Below are positions 19,383 through 30,930 of a DNA stretch of 58,504 nucleotides, piece after piece. The stretch is from Myxococcales bacterium (GTDB lineage Bacteria; Myxococcota; Myxococcia; Myxococcales; JAKAPL01): the NCBI GenBank assembly GCA_021783235.1, contig JAJXUD010000023.1:1-58504 (forward strand), in the 5' to 3' direction. The stretch's first letter is position 1, and every line of letters begins with the position of its first letter. Below the pieces are notes generated by a model. That model made no database searches. It saw only the letters and a program-made list of their open reading frames with translations, and was not told the origin of the DNA. Both the position numbers and the translations under genes were made by a program.

Positions 19383-20870
19383 TCATAGCCCCGCGAGCTC
19401 GCGTCGCTCCTCGATGAAGCGACCGACGCCCCGCGCGATGCTCTTCGCGACCTCCGCCTGGTAGTCGTCCGACCGGAGCCGCTTCTCCTCGGCGGGGTTG
19501 CTCACGAAGGCCGTCTCGACGAGGATCGCCGGCATCTTCACGCCGAGCAGCACGTAGAAGAGCGCGTGCCTGACCCCGAGGTCGCGGGGCCGGGAGGCCT
19601 CGGCGCTGGGCCGCTCGCAGAGGGCCGCCTGCACGCTGGCGGCGAGCCGATGGGACTCCTCGACGTGGGCCTTCTGCGCGAGATCCGCGAGCATGAGCTG
19701 CAGGTCCGAGATGGAGCGCTCGGTGCTCTGGTTCTCCCGGGCGGCCAGCCGGATGGCGTAGCGGTCGGAGGTGACGTCGAGGAAATAGGTCTCGATGCCC
19801 CGCAGCCGGTGGTCCACGGCCGCGTTCGCGTGGATCGAGACGAAGAGGTCCCCCTTGTGCTCGTTCGCGAAGCGCGCCCGCTCCTCGAGCGGCACGAACT
19901 CGTCGTCGTCGCGGGTGAGCAGCACCTCGAGCCCCTTCGCGCGCAGCTCGGCGGCGAGCCTCCTCGCGATGGCGAGGGTCACGTTCTTCTCGCGGGTCCC
20001 GCCCGGTCCTACGGCGCCGGTGTCGCGGCCCCCGTGGCCGGCGTCGATGATCACGCGGCGGACGGCGAGCCCCATCTGCACCGAGAGCGGAACCCCGCCG
20101 GGAGCGCCGCCGGCCCGGCGAAGCTCGGCGACGGCGCCGGCGTCGGGAGCGTCGTCCTGGGGGCGCTCGCCGAGCCTCTGGCCCCCCTCGCCCAGGGCCC
20201 CGCGCCCGTGCTCCGCGCGGCCGGGGGCCCGGTCGGGCCGGGCCGCGAGGGAGGCCCGCTCGGCGGGGACGGGCTTCGGGCGATCGCCGAGCGCCGCCGT
20301 CTCATCGTCCGGCCGGGGGACGACGGCGGGGCCCTGGCGAGGGGAGCCCCGCTCGCGCCCCGCCTTCTCCGCCGGCAGACTCGCGAGCAGCTTGCGGGCC
20401 CGCCGCGCCATGTCGCCCCGCGGGTAGGCCCGGAGCAGCCGCCCGAGATCGGCCCGCGCGGCCCGCGGGTCGTTCTCCCGATCGAGCTCGATCCGCGCCG
20501 CCGCAAAGAGGGCGTCGTCGGCGAGGGCGCTCTTCGGGTAGCGCTGGGCCACCTCGTGCAGCTCCCCGAGCGCGCGCCGCCGGTCGCGTGACGAGAGGGA
20601 GATCCGCGACAGCTCGCCGCGCAGCTCGGCCGCCGTGTAGAGCGCCTCGGGCGCCCGCTCGGACCGCGGAAAGCGCGCGGCCACCGCCTCGAACTCCGCG
20701 GCGGCGCCGAGCCAGCGGTCGCGATCCCGGCGGAGCGACGGGTCGGCCTTGAGGACGTAGAAGGCGTGGCGGGCCCTCTGGTAGGCCGCCTCCCCCGCCG
20801 GCGCGCGGCGCGAGAGCAGAGAGAGCAAGAGGAGCGCGGCCGGGGGCATGGGGCGCCTCCATGGTGCCAC
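19383..20870 (-). CDS. amiC: N-acetylmuramoyl-L-alanine amidase (Amidase_3) with TPR-like N terminus
   Basis: A secreted zinc amidase of about 495 residues that cleaves the stem peptide from MurNAc during septum splitting and wall turnover. A short signal peptide (PPAALLLLSLLSRRAPAGEA) is followed by about 130 residues of TPR-like helices (AAEFEAVAARFPRSERAPEALY and repeats). A Pro/Arg/Gly-rich linker follows, then the catalytic domain: VIIDAGHGGRDTGAVG, the Glu in REKNVTLAIA, FVSIHANA and VETAFVSNPAEE. Zn ligands and the catalytic Glu are all present. The start could be 20870 or the ATG at 20849 nearer the hydrophobic core. It follows thrC by about 30 bp. Confidence 0.94.
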   Translation of the reverse strand: MAPWRRPMPPAALLLLSLLSRRAPAGEAAYQRARHAFYVLKADPSLRRDRDRWLGAAAEFEAVAARFPRSERAPEALYTAAELRGELSRISLSSRDRRRALGELHEVAQRYPKSALADDALFAAARIELDRENDPRAARADLGRLLRAYPRGDMARRARKLLASLPAEKAGRERGSPRQGPAVVPRPDDETAALGDRPKPVPAERASLAARPDRAPGRAEHGRGALGEGGQRLGERPQDDAPDAGAVAELRRAGGAPGGVPLSVQMGLAVRRVIIDAGHGGRDTGAVGPGGTREKNVTLAIARRLAAELRAKGLEVLLTRDDDEFVPLEERARFANEHKGDLFVSIHANAAVDHRLRGIETYFLDVTSDRYAIRLAARENQSTERSISDLQLMLADLAQKAHVEESHRLAASVQAALCERPSAEASRPRDLGVRHALFYVLLGVKMPAILVETAFVSNPAEEKRLRSDDYQAEVAKSIARGVGRFIEERRELAGL

Positions 20871-20900
20871 CGGCCCAGGGGCCCCGCCACTTTTCGGCCG

Positions 20901-22214
20901 TCAGCAGAGGGCGCGCCGCACGTCCTCGAGCCGCGCGGGCAGCTCGACGGGCTGGCCGAGCGGAGGCCCCTCGGCCGCCGGCAGCCGCCCCGCCTCGACC
21001 GCCGCCTTGAACTCGGTGAACTTGAGCGCGTGGGCCGTGCTGACGACGACGACGCGCTCTCCCGGCCGCACGACGCCCGCGGCCGCGGCCCGCCGCAGCC
21101 CGGCGAGCGCCGCCGCCGTCTGGGGGCAGACGAAGAGGCCGGCCCGGTCGGCGGCGATCGACGCCTCCGCGAGCTCGCGCTCGGAGACCCGCTCGACGAT
21201 CCCGTCCGAGGCCCAAAGCGCCCGGACGGCCCGCCGAAACGAGACCGGGGCGCCGATGCGGATGGCGGTCGCGGCGGTCGCGCCGGCGGCGACGGGCTCG
21301 CAGCGATCGAAGCCGCGGCGGAAGCTCTCGTAGAGCGGGCTCGCCGCCTCGACCTGCACGACCCCGAGCCGCGGCCGGCGATCGACGAGCCCGAGCGCGA
21401 GGAGGAGCTCGAAGCCCGCCCCGATCGCCGCGGCGTTGCCGAGGTTCCCCCCGGGCAAGAACAGCCAGTCGGGGACGCTCCAGCCGAGCTCTTGGGCGAT
21501 CTCGAGCGCGACCGTCTTCTGCCCCTCGAGCCGGAGCGCGTTCTTCGAGTTCGCGAGGTAGATCGTGCCGTCGGCCGCGAGCGCCTCGACGAGCCGCATG
21601 CAGCCGTCGAAGTCGGTGTCGATCGCGAGGACGCGGGCGCCGCTCGCGAGCGGCTGGACGAGCTGCGCGGCCGTGATCTTCCCGCGGGGGAGCAGCACGG
21701 CGCAGGGGATCCCCGCCGCCGCGCAGTAGGCCGCGAGCGAGGCGGAGGTGTCCCCGGTCGAGGCGCAGGCGACGGCGCGCGGCCCCCTGCCCTCGCGCCG
21801 CAGCCGAGCGACCGCCGAGACGAGGACGGTCATGCCGAGGTCCTTGAACGACCCCGTGTGCGCGTGGCCGCACTGCTTCAGCCAGAGCGGCTCGTGGCCG
21901 AGGGCGGCGCCGGCGCGCGGGACGGGGACGAGCGGCCCGTGGCCCTCGCCGAGCGAGACGACGTCCTCGTCCGTCAGCTCGGGGAGGACCCACTCCCGCT
22001 TGCCCCAGACGCCGGAGGAGAGCGGGAAAGGCGCCGAGGGGCCGCGCGAGTCGAAGAGGGCCCGCCATTCGGCCGCGCCGCGGCGCCGCAGCGCCTCGAG
22101 GTCGTGGGCGACCTCGAGCAGACCGCCGCAGCGGGGACAGGCGTAGATCGGCTCGAGGACGGGGAGCTCCCCGGGACAACCCTCGCCGCAGCGGAGCGAC
22201 GCGCGGAGGCTCAC
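20901..22214 (-). CDS. thrC: Threonine synthase
   Basis: PLP enzyme of 437 residues converting O-phosphohomoserine to threonine. The N terminus carries a zinc-ribbon-like cysteine set (CGEGC and CPRCGG). The PLP lysine is in HTGSFKDLG. The phosphate loop is GGNLGNAAAIG and other family motifs are CASTGDTSASLAAY and TAHALKF. The start is GTG at 22214, whose bases overlap the TGA of the aminotransferase gene (GTGA). The frame is open far upstream, but that part is a shadow of alaC. Coupling to alaC suggests an amino-acid synthesis operon. Confidence 0.95.
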   Translation of the reverse strand: MSLRASLRCGEGCPGELPVLEPIYACPRCGGLLEVAHDLEALRRRGAAEWRALFDSRGPSAPFPLSSGVWGKREWVLPELTDEDVVSLGEGHGPLVPVPRAGAALGHEPLWLKQCGHAHTGSFKDLGMTVLVSAVARLRREGRGPRAVACASTGDTSASLAAYCAAAGIPCAVLLPRGKITAAQLVQPLASGARVLAIDTDFDGCMRLVEALAADGTIYLANSKNALRLEGQKTVALEIAQELGWSVPDWLFLPGGNLGNAAAIGAGFELLLALGLVDRRPRLGVVQVEAASPLYESFRRGFDRCEPVAAGATAATAIRIGAPVSFRRAVRALWASDGIVERVSERELAEASIAADRAGLFVCPQTAAALAGLRRAAAAGVVRPGERVVVVSTAHALKFTEFKAAVEAGRLPAAEGPPLGQPVELPARLEDVRRALC

Positions 22215-23431
22215 GCGCCGTCCTTCAGCCAGCGGCCGATGGCCCGGCAGGCCTCCCGCGTCCGGGCCTCGTCCTCGACGAGCGCGAAGCGGACGAAGCC
22301 GTCGCCCCCGGCGACGCCCGGGACGACGCCTCCGGGGCCCTCCCCCGGGGCGCCGAAGCCCGCGCCCGCGGAGACGGCGACGCCCGCGCCGTCGAAGAGC
22401 GCCCTCGAGAAGGCCCAGCTTCCCAGCCGCCGCAGCCGCGCGGGGATCGGCGCCCAGACGAACATCGTCCCGCCGGGCATCGGCGCCTCCCAGCCGGCCT
22501 CGCGGAGCCCCTCGATCAGCGCGCGGGCCCGCTCGCGGTAGAGCTCGCGCAGCCGCCCCGGGAAGTCGCCGCAGCGATCGAGCGCCTCGATCGCCGCCGC
22601 CTGGACGGGCGAGAACATCCCGTAGTCGAGGTAGCTCTTCAGCCGCGCGACGGCGGCGACGAGGTCGCGGTTGCCGCAGCAGAAGCCGACCCGGAAGCCG
22701 GCCATGTTGTAGCTCTTCGAGAGGGAGAAGAACTCGACCGTCCGGGCCCGAGCGCCGGCCAGGGCCAGCGCCGAGGGGGCCCGCTCGCGGCCGAAGTCGA
22801 GATCGGCGTAGGCGAGATCGTGGAGGAAGAAGAGGTCCCGCTCGTCGGCGAGCGCGAGGAGCCGCTCGAGCTCGCCGTCCGGCGCCGCCACGCCCGTCGG
22901 GTTGTGCGGGAAGCAGGCGACGAGCCCCCGCAGCCTCCCCCGCGCCTCCCCCGCCGCGCGCCGCGCATTCTCCGCGAACGGCTCGCCGGGGCCGATCGCC
23001 ACCGGGACGACCTCGGCGCCGGCCATGCGGCCGCCCGCGAGGTGGATCGGGTAGCTCGGCGACGGCACGAGCACCGCGTCGCCGGGCCCGAGGCTCGCGA
23101 GGAGCAGGTGGCCGATCCCCTCCTTCGAGCCGAGCAGCGGCAGCACCTCCGACTCCGGATCGAGCTCGACGCCGTAGGAGCGGCGGTACCATCGGGCCGC
23201 CGCCTCGCGCAGCTCGCGGCTCCCGTTCGAGGCCGGGTAGCGGAAGGCCCCGGACCGTTCGGCGGCCTCGAGCGCCCGGACCACCCGCGGCGGGGGATCG
23301 CCGTCCGGGTTGCCGAGGGAGAAGTCGTAGACCGTCCGGCCGCGCGCGAGCGCCTCGGCCTTTCTCGCCGCCATCTCGGCGAAGACGTAAGGGGGAAGCT
23401 CGCTCGCCCGGCGGAAGGAGCTCGGATCCAT
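22211..23431 (-). CDS. alaC: Class I/II aminotransferase, AlaC-like
   Basis: A 406-residue PLP-dependent aminotransferase of the AlaC (glutamate-pyruvate) branch. The N-terminal FSLGNPDGDPP and SNGSRELREAAARWY are family hallmarks. CFPHNPTGV and DLAYADLDF position PLP, and the Schiff-base Lys is in FSLSKSYNMAGFRVGFCCG, which is characteristic of AlaC/DapL-type enzymes. The C-terminal Arg lies in FVRFALVED. The likely reaction is pyruvate + glutamate to alanine + 2-oxoglutarate. It follows the zinc-ribbon gene by 6 bp and overlaps thrC. Confidence 0.93.
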   Translation of the reverse strand: MDPSSFRRASELPPYVFAEMAARKAEALARGRTVYDFSLGNPDGDPPPRVVRALEAAERSGAFRYPASNGSRELREAAARWYRRSYGVELDPESEVLPLLGSKEGIGHLLLASLGPGDAVLVPSPSYPIHLAGGRMAGAEVVPVAIGPGEPFAENARRAAGEARGRLRGLVACFPHNPTGVAAPDGELERLLALADERDLFFLHDLAYADLDFGRERAPSALALAGARARTVEFFSLSKSYNMAGFRVGFCCGNRDLVAAVARLKSYLDYGMFSPVQAAAIEALDRCGDFPGRLRELYRERARALIEGLREAGWEAPMPGGTMFVWAPIPARLRRLGSWAFSRALFDGAGVAVSAGAGFGAPGEGPGGVVPGVAGGDGFVRFALVEDEARTREACRAIGRWLKDGA

Positions 23432-23437
23432 CGCCGG

Positions 23438-23992
23438 TCAACCCGCCTGCGGCCCGAGGCCGCAGTCGGCGCAGCGTCCCTCGACGAAGCGCCGGCAGCC
23501 GCAGGCGCGGCAGGCGACCCCCTCCGGCACGGGAGCGCCGGCCGCGGCCGTGGGCTCCTCGCGCAGCCTCGGCAGCCGCATGCCGCAGCGGTCGCAGAAG
23601 AGCCCCGCCGGCTGGCCGCTGTTGCCGCAGTAGCGGCAGCGGCTCTCGCCGAGCTGGCTCTTCGGCTCGGCCGGCGCCTGCGCGGTCGGCTCGAGGTCCG
23701 CGGGCCGCTCGACGACTCCGACGGCGACGGGCGCGGCGGCGGTCGCCTCGAGGTCGGGGACCGGCTCGACCGCCGCCACGGCCGCCCCCAGCTCGAGCGC
23801 GGTCGTCTCGAGCCCGGGCACGGTCTCCTGCGGCGCGAGGAGGCCGGGATCGGCGACCATCGTCGGCTCGAGATCGGGCAGCCGCAGCTCCGCGAGGGCC
23901 GCCTCCGCCGCCTTCTCGAAGATCCGGCCGCAGGTGGGGCACTCGAGCGCGCCGGGAGGGCGAGGCGTCTCGCAAACGGGGCAGGCGTCCAT
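23438..23992 (-). CDS. Triple zinc-ribbon protein with four DLExT repeats
   Basis: A 184-residue soluble protein that I do not recognise as a named family. Zinc ribbon 1 is at the N terminus (C4, C7, C18, C21), ribbon 2 at C119/C122/C133/C136 and ribbon 3 at C161/C164/C174/C177. Between ribbons 1 and 2 lies a flexible Ala/Pro-rich segment with four near-identical heptads: LPDLEPT (38-44), VPGLETT (58-64), VPDLEAT (78-84) and PADLEPT (97-103), spaced about 20 residues apart. The even spacing of a Thr after acidic residues suggests phosphorylation sites or a repeated docking motif. The start at 23992 (MDACPVCE) is chosen because homology-like zinc-ribbon sequence begins there. First in a tight run with alaC and thrC. 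Confidence 0.7.
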   Translation of the reverse strand: MDACPVCETPRPPGALECPTCGRIFEKAAEAALAELRLPDLEPTMVADPGLLAPQETVPGLETTALELGAAVAAVEPVPDLEATAAAPVAVGVVERPADLEPTAQAPAEPKSQLGESRCRYCGNSGQPAGLFCDRCGMRLPRLREEPTAAAGAPVPEGVACRACGCRRFVEGRCADCGLGPQAG

Positions 23993-24012
23993 CCCGTGTA
24001 AGCTACCAGAGC

Positions 24013-24720
24013 TCAGAACGCGAAGGCGAGGACCGGCGAGCTGACCGACGGAAGCTCTCGCACGGCGCGAACCGCGGCGCCCGAGGCCTCGGCCACCGGC
24101 TCGTAGTAGGGGGGCGGCGGGGGCGGCGGCGCCCAGAAGCGGCGAAAGAGCGGGCGGCGGCGCCACTTGGTGCCGTTCTGGACCGCCACCGTGACGGCCG
24201 CGCCGACCAGCGCCGCCACGATGCCGCCGAGCACGAGCGCCCCCAGCGAGCCCGCGCCCGCGACGAAGATCCCCCAGAAGAGGACTCCCCCGAGGAGGCT
24301 CCCGCCGTAGGCGCCGAGCAGGGTCCAGCCCAAGCGGGGCGCGAACCAGTCGGAGAAGGAGCCGATGCCCCAGACGATCAGGGCGTCCGCGATCGGCGCG
24401 AGCAGCACGAGCGCGACCGCGCCGCCCGGGTCCACGAAGTAGGCGTCCCAGGCGAGCGTCTCGACCCCGAGCCGCCAGAGGGTGTCGACGACGAATTCGA
24501 TGGCCGACAGCCCGGGCTCGGCGCGGCCGACGATGACGTAGGCGCCGCCGCCCTGCCCGTCCCCCGCGAAGTCGAGGGCCGGGCTCGGCGCGTGGCTCCA
24601 GCGAAGGCTCGGCGGCGTGAGCTCGAGATCTGGGGCCGAAGCGGCGGCGAAGGCGGCGCCGGAGAGGCCGAGCGCGGCGGCGAGGGCCACTCCAGCGGAG
24701 AGCGATCGAACGGTCGACAT
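24013..24720 (-). CDS. Exported or membrane protein of unknown function
   Basis: A 235-residue protein with an N-terminal signal sequence (SLSAGVALAAALGLSGAAFA), a short exported segment, then about four hydrophobic helices in the middle (IADALIVWGIGSFSDW, LLGAYGGSLLGGVLFWGIFVAGAG, LGALVLGGIVAALVGAAVTVA). A Pro-rich tail has PPPPPPPYYEP. I recognise no family. The start is the ATG at 24720 with a perfect AGGAGG (24727-24732 complement). The same frame stays open upstream through the whole 21-bp array to 25371, so an N-terminally extended form is formally possible but unlikely given the SD and signal peptide. It precedes the zinc-ribbon gene by 20 bp. Confidence 0.7.
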   Translation of the reverse strand: MSTVRSLSAGVALAAALGLSGAAFAAASAPDLELTPPSLRWSHAPSPALDFAGDGQGGGAYVIVGRAEPGLSAIEFVVDTLWRLGVETLAWDAYFVDPGGAVALVLLAPIADALIVWGIGSFSDWFAPRLGWTLLGAYGGSLLGGVLFWGIFVAGAGSLGALVLGGIVAALVGAAVTVAVQNGTKWRRRPLFRRFWAPPPPPPPYYEPVAEASGAAVRAVRELPSVSSPVLAFAF

Positions 24721-25388
24721 GGGCAACCTCCTCGACCGATGGAGGATGGCTCGCCCACGGGGCCGCCGCAAGGGGGATCCATCACTCCGCTCCAAGGATC
24801 GGAAAGCGGCGGCCCTCGAAGGCGATCCCCGGTGTACGGGCCCCGCGAACGCGGTCACGGGCCTCGCGAACGCGGTCACGGGCCCCGCGAACGCGGTCAC
24901 CGGCCCCGCGAACGCGGTCACGGGCCCCGCGAACGCGGTCACGGGCCCCGCGAACGCGGTCACCGGCCCCGCGAACGCGGTCACGGGCCCCGCGAACGCG
25001 GTCACCGGCCTCGCGAACGCGGTCACAGGCCCCGCGAACGCGGTCACGGGCCCGGGGAACGCGGTCACGGGCCCCGCGAACGCGGTCACGGGCCCCGCGA
25101 ACGCGGTCACGGGCCCCGCGAACGCGGTCACGGGCCCCGCGAACGCGGTCTCGGGCCCCGCAAACGCGGTCACGGGCCCCGCGAAGGCGGTCACGGGCCC
25201 CGCGAAGGCGGTCACCGGCCCCGCGAACGCGGTCACGGGCCCCGCGAACGCGGTCACGGGCCCCGCGAACGCGGTCTCGGGCCCGGGGAAGGCGGTCTCG
25301 GGCGCCGCGAACGCGGTCTCGGGCCCGGGGAAGGCGGTCTCGGGCGCCGCGAACGCGGTCTCGGGCGCCACGGCCCACGCCGCGCCGC
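24721..25388. other. 668-bp gap between kinase stop and membrane-protein start, mostly tandem array
   Basis: The stretch holds the SD of the membrane-protein gene (24727-24732), about 100 bp without obvious features, and the 21-bp array. All six frames are largely open because the 21-bp unit has no stop. No separate gene is supported. Confidence 0.6.
24839..25363. repeat. 21-bp tandem repeat array, 25 copies
   Basis: Twenty-five head-to-tail units of 21 bp fill 525 bp. The core reads GCGAACGCGGTCAC joined by GGGCCCC. Each unit contains the palindrome GGGCCC and the dyad CGCGAACGCG. On the plus strand it would code the heptapeptide GPANAVT and on the minus strand GPVTAFA. Most copies are identical or differ by one base (GGCCTC in units 2 and 9; AAG for AAC in 17 and 18). 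The last four units alternate two variant types, giving a 42-bp higher-order repeat. There are no unique spacers, so it is not CRISPR. Confidence 0.95.
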
Positions 25389-26701
<1,313 letters not shown>

Positions 26702-26705
<4 letters not shown>

Positions 26706-27373
26706 TTGGGCATCCTCCCCTCGGCCTTCGCCTCGAGCGGCAGCTCGAGCGTCAGCCGCTGGTCCGCGCCGACCTCGGCGACGAAGGTGACCTTGCCCGC
26801 GTGCTGCTCGAGCAGCCCCCCGACGATCCGCATCGAGCTGTCGACGGTCGAGCCCGTGAAGCGGGCGAGGAGCGCCACGGCCTCCGCGGTGGTGAACGGC
26901 ATCCCCTGCCGGCGGGCCCGGACGACGAGCTTGCTCTCGCTCTGCACCGCCTCGGAGGCGACGGACGCCTCCGAGCCCTGGAACGGCCGCCAGAGCGCGG
27001 CCAAGAGCTCGCGCTGCTCGAGGAGGCTCTTCAAGAGCGCCGCGAGCGCCGCGTCGTCCCACGGCTTCGTCAGGAAACGGCAGACCTCGCCTTCATTGAT
27101 CGAGCTCAAGACCGAGGCGAGGTCGGCGCAACCCGAGAGGATGAGCCGCAGCGCGAGGGGGCGGCGCCGGTGGACCTCCGCGAGCAGCTCGGCGCCGGTC
27201 ATGCCGGGCATCCGAAAGTCGGAGATGACGACGTCGGGCTCGAAGCGCTCGAGCAGCTCCAGCGCCTCGTGCGGCCCGAAGGCCAGCGCGGCATCGTAGC
27301 CCTCCCGCCGGAGGAGCCGGTAGAGCGCCTTCGCCACCATCGGCTCGTCGTCGACCAGCAGCACCTTGGCCAT
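26702..27373 (-). CDS. Response regulator with unusual C-terminal domain
   Basis: A 223-residue protein. Residues 1-115 are a complete receiver: VDDE at 7-10, phospho-acceptor Asp52 (SDFRMPG), and Lys103 in LTKPW. The LTKPWDD end is typical of RpfG/HD-GYP-associated receivers, but no HD-GYP follows. Residues 115-223 contain no recognised DNA-binding or enzymatic motif. The last 40 residues (IVGGLLEQHAGKVTF...LTLELPL) loosely resemble the end of a HATPase_c domain, without the G boxes. The start at 27373 has AGGAGG upstream. It overlaps the kinase gene and so forms a co-translated pair. Confidence 0.85.
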
Positions 27374-27838
27374 GGGATGCCTCCTGTCGGAGGGGAGACG
27401 CAATCCCGCTGCCAGCAGCCCGTTCAAGGATCACGGGTAGTTGTGGAGGCTTGCCCGGGGTCCCGGCGAACCCAGCTGGGTGCCGGCTCAGCCGCAGGGC
27501 GTTCGGCCCGAGCCGACCGAGGGCGGGAGAGCGCCCGTCCTCGGCCAGCTCGACGTCGAACCGCTCCGCGGCGAGGGCCCGCCCAACCCGCCGCCCAACC
27601 CGCCCCTCCGCGCCGCCACCCGCCCCGCCCCACCCGACCCGCCGCCCGACCCGCCCCTCCCCGCCCGCCCCGCCACCCATGATCCGCGCCATCCCTCGCC
27701 GCCCCACGGGCGATCGGGAAACGCAAGCCGCGGGCCATTCGGAATTCGGCCCGCTTCGCGCGAGCGGTGGGAAAAACCGAGCGCCGCGTGGGAAGGCGCT
27801 TGCCGGGCGAAGCGCCTTTGGACTACACGACCCGGGCC
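27374..27838. other. Divergent intergenic region with C-rich low-complexity block
   Basis: This 465-bp region separates the response regulator (minus) from hutU (plus). Next to the regulator start is its SD, AGGAGG. The middle carries a C-rich block at 27578-27679. The hutU-proximal end has a TTGCCG (27800-27805), an 18-bp spacer and TACACG (27824-27829) ending 9 nt before the hutU ATG. No gene is supported. Confidence 0.55.
27578..27679. repeat. C-rich/G-rich low-complexity tract with G-quadruplex potential
   Basis: About 100 bp composed of runs such as CCGCCCAACCCGCC, CCCGACCCGCC and CCCGCCCCTCC. The complementary strand therefore has many G3-G4 runs separated by 1-4 nt, the pattern expected to fold into G-quadruplexes. 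It lies between two divergent transcription units. Confidence 0.7.
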
Positions 27839-29557
<1,719 letters not shown>

Positions 29558-29632
29558 CGGCGGCCGCTCCCATCGATCGGGCGCTGCCGCGGCCTCGGCC
29601 GCCCCTTCCTCGCTTTCGGGCGCCGGTTCGGC

Positions 29633-29644
29633 TATCTCGGGCGG
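29633..29644 (+). promoter_or_regulatory. -10-like element abutting the hutI start
   Basis: TATCTC (29633-29638) ends 6 nt before the GTG start of hutI, and no SD intervenes. The spacing matches that of the MFS gene promoter and would give a leaderless transcript internal to the hut unit. The -35 region is poor. Confidence 0.35.
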
Positions 29645-30925
29645 GTGATCGACGCCGACTTCGCCGTGCGGGGCGCCGCCGAGCTCCTCACGATGGACTG
29701 GGAGCTCGCAAAGCCGCCGGCGCTCCTTCGGGAGGCCGCGCTCGCGGCGCGGGACGGCGAGATCGTCTGGGTGGGAGCCGACCGCGACCTCGACGGGGCG
29801 GTGGCGCTGCGCCCGAACGCCACGGTCCTCGACGCGACGGGCCAGACCGTCACCCCCGGGCTCGTCGATCCGCACAGCCACCTCGTCTACGCCGGCGACC
29901 GGGCCCACGAGTTCGCGCTCCGCTGCGGCGGGGCGGGCTACCTCGAGATCGCCCGGGCGGGCGGCGGCATCCGCGCCACCGTGGCGGCGACGCGCGCGGC
30001 CACGGACGAGGAGCTCCTCGCGCTGGCCCTGCCGCGGACGGACGCGCTGCTCTCGCAGGGGGTCACCACCTGCGAGGTGAAGAGCGGCTACGGCCTCTCG
30101 GTCGAGGAGGAGCTGCGGCTGCTGCGGATCGTCCGCACGCTCGCCGGCCGCACGCCGATGGCGCTCGTGCCGACGCTCTTGCCGCTCCACGCGCTCCCCC
30201 CCGAGGCCGAGGGGCGGCGCGACGCCTGGGTCGCCGAGATGGTCGACGAGCTCGTCCCCAGGGCCGCGCGGGAGGGGCTCTGCCGGATGGTCGACGCCTT
30301 CCTCGAGGAGGGGGCCTTCACCGCGGCGGAGGTGCGCCGGCTCTTCGCGCGCGCGCGCGAGGCGGGACTCCCCCTGCGGCTGCACGCCGATCAGCTGAGC
30401 GACGGGGGCGGCGCCGCGCTCGCCGCCGCGGAGGGCGCGCTGTCTGCCGACCACCTGGAGCGCGTCTCCCCGGCCGGGATCGCCGCGCTGGCCCGCGCCG
30501 GCACCGTGGCCGTGCTCGCGCCGGTGGCGACCTGGGTCCTGCGGCTCCCCTCCCCCGCGCCGGCCCGGCGACTCCTCGAGGCGGGCGTGCCGCTCGCCCT
30601 CTGCACGAACCTGAACCCGGGCAGCGCCCCCACCGAGAGCGTCGCGCTCGGCCTCGGCGCGGCGTGCCTCTCGTACGGGCTGCAGCCCGCCGAGGCGCTC
30701 TGGGCCTTCACGCGGGGCGCCGCCAAGGCGCTCGGCCTCGACCAGCGGATCGGCCGGCTCGCGCCGGGGCTGCGGGCGGACGTCGCGCTCTTCGGCTGCG
30801 CGGACCACCGCCACCTGGCCTCGCACCTCGCCGTCTCCCACTGCGTGGCGGTGGCCATCGGCGGGCGGCTCGTCGCGAGCCCGCGCGGCGCCCGCTGTTC
30901 CCCGCCCGGGCCGCGCATAACTTGA
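29645..30925 (+). CDS. hutI: Imidazolonepropionase
   Basis: A 426-residue amidohydrolase that opens 4-imidazolone-5-propionate to N-formimino-glutamate, third step of histidine catabolism. Metal ligands lie in VDPHSHLVYAG (HxH), LRLHADQL and SADHLE, and the late Asp/Asn region is CTNLNPGSAPTES. The substrate-binding EVKSGYGLS is present. The start codon is GTG at 29645. It forms a hutUI unit with the preceding gene. Confidence 0.96.
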   Translation: MIDADFAVRGAAELLTMDWELAKPPALLREAALAARDGEIVWVGADRDLDGAVALRPNATVLDATGQTVTPGLVDPHSHLVYAGDRAHEFALRCGGAGYLEIARAGGGIRATVAATRAATDEELLALALPRTDALLSQGVTTCEVKSGYGLSVEEELRLLRIVRTLAGRTPMALVPTLLPLHALPPEAEGRRDAWVAEMVDELVPRAAREGLCRMVDAFLEEGAFTAAEVRRLFARAREAGLPLRLHADQLSDGGGAALAAAEGALSADHLERVSPAGIAALARAGTVAVLAPVATWVLRLPSPAPARRLLEAGVPLALCTNLNPGSAPTESVALGLGAACLSYGLQPAEALWAFTRGAAKALGLDQRIGRLAPGLRADVALFGCADHRHLASHLAVSHCVAVAIGGRLVASPRGARCSPPGPRIT

Positions 30926-30930
30926 TCTGC

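Noticed and set aside
20901-23975. Extended N terminus of threonine synthase
   Set aside because: The extension is an alternate frame of alaC and the zinc-ribbon gene. The GTG at 22214 gives a normal-length ThrC.
24839-25363. The 21-bp repeats as a CRISPR array
   Set aside because: There are no spacers, the unit is too short, and no cas genes are present.
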